Origin: Takifugu bimaculatus
Taxonomy: Eukaryota; Chordata; Actinopteri; Tetraodontiformes; Tetraodontidae
NCBI GenBank assembly: GCA_004026145.2
Contig: CP034990.1
Coordinates: 15,712,383-15,776,382 of the forward strand
DNA: 64,000 bases
Reading direction: 5' to 3'
Shown here one piece after another: positions 62,901 through 64,000 of the stretch. Positions within the stretch are counted from its first letter, which is position 1. Each line of letters begins with the position of its first letter. Both the position numbers and the translations under genes were made by a program. The notes under the pieces are model-generated. The model did not search any database. It was not told where the DNA came from and saw only the letters and a list, made by a program, of their open reading frames with translations.

Positions 62901-63220
62901 GGAGACAACACCCAGGAGACTAAAGGCTAACGGCTAAAGCGCTGCCGGGTGGACGTACCGCGGCTCTAAGGCCAAATAGTAGCTTAAAGGACAGGAGATA
63001 GCTTCAGATATGTAGGATTCTTCTGATGCTCCTACAGCTGAAGCCATGTTTCATCGAGCACCTTCATCCAGCCCCTGTCATCAACAGGATTTGGGTTCCC
63101 CCTCCTGATCTGGCTCAGATCCTGGTACAGAAATGGCCTGTATGCTAGGAGGCCGGATTTATAGGATTTCCCAGTATCAGGGAGCTTTTTTTAAGGAATA
63201 AGGCACAATGGGCTCACTGA
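56941..63220. other. intergenic stretch without a recognised gene
   Basis: CpG and G+C appear higher than in the intron. It contains small palindromes (57284-57312), G and C runs at 60090-60250, and no coding exon I can identify. Confidence 0.45.
57284..57312 (+). repeat. two adjoining short palindromes
   Basis: GGTCTGGT-C-ACCAGACC (57284-57300) overlaps CCGGTT-TG-AACCGG (57299-57312). Both have perfect arms. Confidence 0.9.
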
Positions 63221-63247
63221 CCCCCGCCCCCGCCCCGCCCCCGCCCC
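63221..63247 (+). repeat. (CCCCGC)n GC-box-like repeat
   Basis: Repeated CCCCGCCCC words lie here. Each resembles an Sp1/KLF GC box, and the minus strand has G runs that could form a quadruplex. It sits about 700 bases before the possible first exon at 63931. Confidence 0.85.
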
Positions 63248-63930
63248 AGCACCCGTCGGGCTTTGACTCCTGAGAGAGGCAGAAGTGCGCTAACTAACTC
63301 TTGAGCGTTCTCTTAACGGGTGGATTCATCGGCGTCTGCAGGAAACCAGGTCGGCTGTTTCCTCTCGTCAGAATAATGTTTAATCCAACAAAAAAAAAAT
63401 ACAATTAGAACTAAAAGGAAGATATTTATTTCGTTGTCACTCAAAGGAAGCGCTATCTTCTCAGTGGTAGCATTCCCTCGTTTTTAATGCTAGCAACGCT
63501 AGTCTTATTACTGACCTTAGCTGACCTAGTTAGCAAATTGGGTTTCTTTCTCTGGGCTCCGTAACTCCTTTATTCTTGCAAAAGTACAGCGTGTAATCGT
63601 CCGCGAGTGCTCGGCGGCCTTTTTTTTCATCTTTCCTCCTCTGTAGCTGTTTGCTGAGTGCCCGTGTCAGTCTCTCCCCCAATGCTAACAGGGCTAACTT
63701 CCCATATTCACAGCTCAGGGTGGTGCAGCGGGGGTGAGTGACACATGAAACAAGCTTTTTCCTGCTGCGCCGCACTGACTAAAAATGCTGCTGACAGGAA
63801 GTCAGAGAGACACAATGCTGCTTTTACAGCTTAGAGCAACCGATACGCGCTTTTTTAAAAAAACCTCCCCCGACACGGGGTAATCCAGGAGCGCAGATCT
63901 GAAGTCAGTACGGATATCTCTGCGGGAACG

Positions 63931-63961
63931 ATGGCAACATTCCGAGAAGACGAGGAGTTCT
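63931..63961 (+). CDS. possible first coding exon at window edge
   Basis: An ATG at 63931 opens ten codons (MATFREDEEF) followed by TGTGAGTG, in which GTGAGT at 63962 is a good splice donor. Unspliced, the frame stops two codons later. The surrounding DNA is CpG-rich, with GC-box words upstream. I do not recognise the peptide, and such short ATG-donor pairs arise by chance, so this is only a candidate. Confidence 0.18.
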
Positions 63962-64000
63962 GTGAGTGAAGCTCTGGATGGAGATGGAGAGGGAGCAGCA

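Noticed and set aside
1..64000. CRISPR array, tRNA/rRNA genes, viral genes
   Set aside because: Direct repeats here are microsatellites or short duplications without spacers. No intact tRNA or rRNA was recognised, and the only tRNA-like sequence is the degenerate SINE. No viral coding sequence was seen.

Overview
The window is vertebrate genomic DNA, most likely from a ray-finned fish and probably a percomorph. It has long non-coding tracts, dense dinucleotide and tetranucleotide microsatellites, and relics of fish-type transposons (pogo/Tigger-like, Tc1-like, tRNA-derived SINE, LINE). It also holds one recognisable gene with spliced exons. There are no bacterial operons, CRISPR arrays or phage modules. 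The species call is inference; the gene call is strong.

The only gene I can support is the 3' end of protocadherin-9 (pcdh9), on the + strand. The penultimate visible coding exon is at 859-1060. It encodes the RRVTF motif (CM3, the protein phosphatase 1-alpha docking motif of delta-1 protocadherins) and ends in a phase-1 donor. The terminal coding exon is at 34984-35354. It completes the split Asp codon and carries the conserved Cys-rich cytoplasmic motif GHSDNCWMP (CM2) and the stop codon. A 33.9 kb intron separates them. The 3' UTR probably runs to about 36984, with AATAAA at 36955-36960 and a GU-rich element after it. The 5' part of the gene (cadherin ectodomain, transmembrane segment) lies upstream of the window.

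The intron (1061-34983) holds compound microsatellites (2409-2578, 16104-16166, 16782-16838, 21968-22030, 29503-29736). It also holds a LINE 3' relic (about 17210-17690, minus), a probable non-autonomous DNA transposon (18264-19132), two SINE relics (about 14143-14252 plus; about 23546-23672 minus) and an internally deleted pogo/Tigger-type element with a TA duplication (31150-32119, transposase on minus). Several A+T-rich, motif-dense blocks look like conserved non-coding elements, but this is judged by eye only. Two striking inverted repeats lie at 5583-5610 and 7549-7590.

The region from 36985 to 64000 appears intergenic. It contains a degenerate Tc1-like transposon (about 37690-38010, minus), an 11-bp G-rich minisatellite (41136-41196), further simple repeats and candidate regulatory blocks. 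It becomes visibly richer in CpG toward the right end, where a short ATG segment followed by a good splice donor (63931-63967) might be the first exon of a neighbouring gene. I found no convincing novel multi-gene biological system. The items most worth checking are the transposon relics, the palindromes, the possible enhancers and the possible gene start at the right edge.
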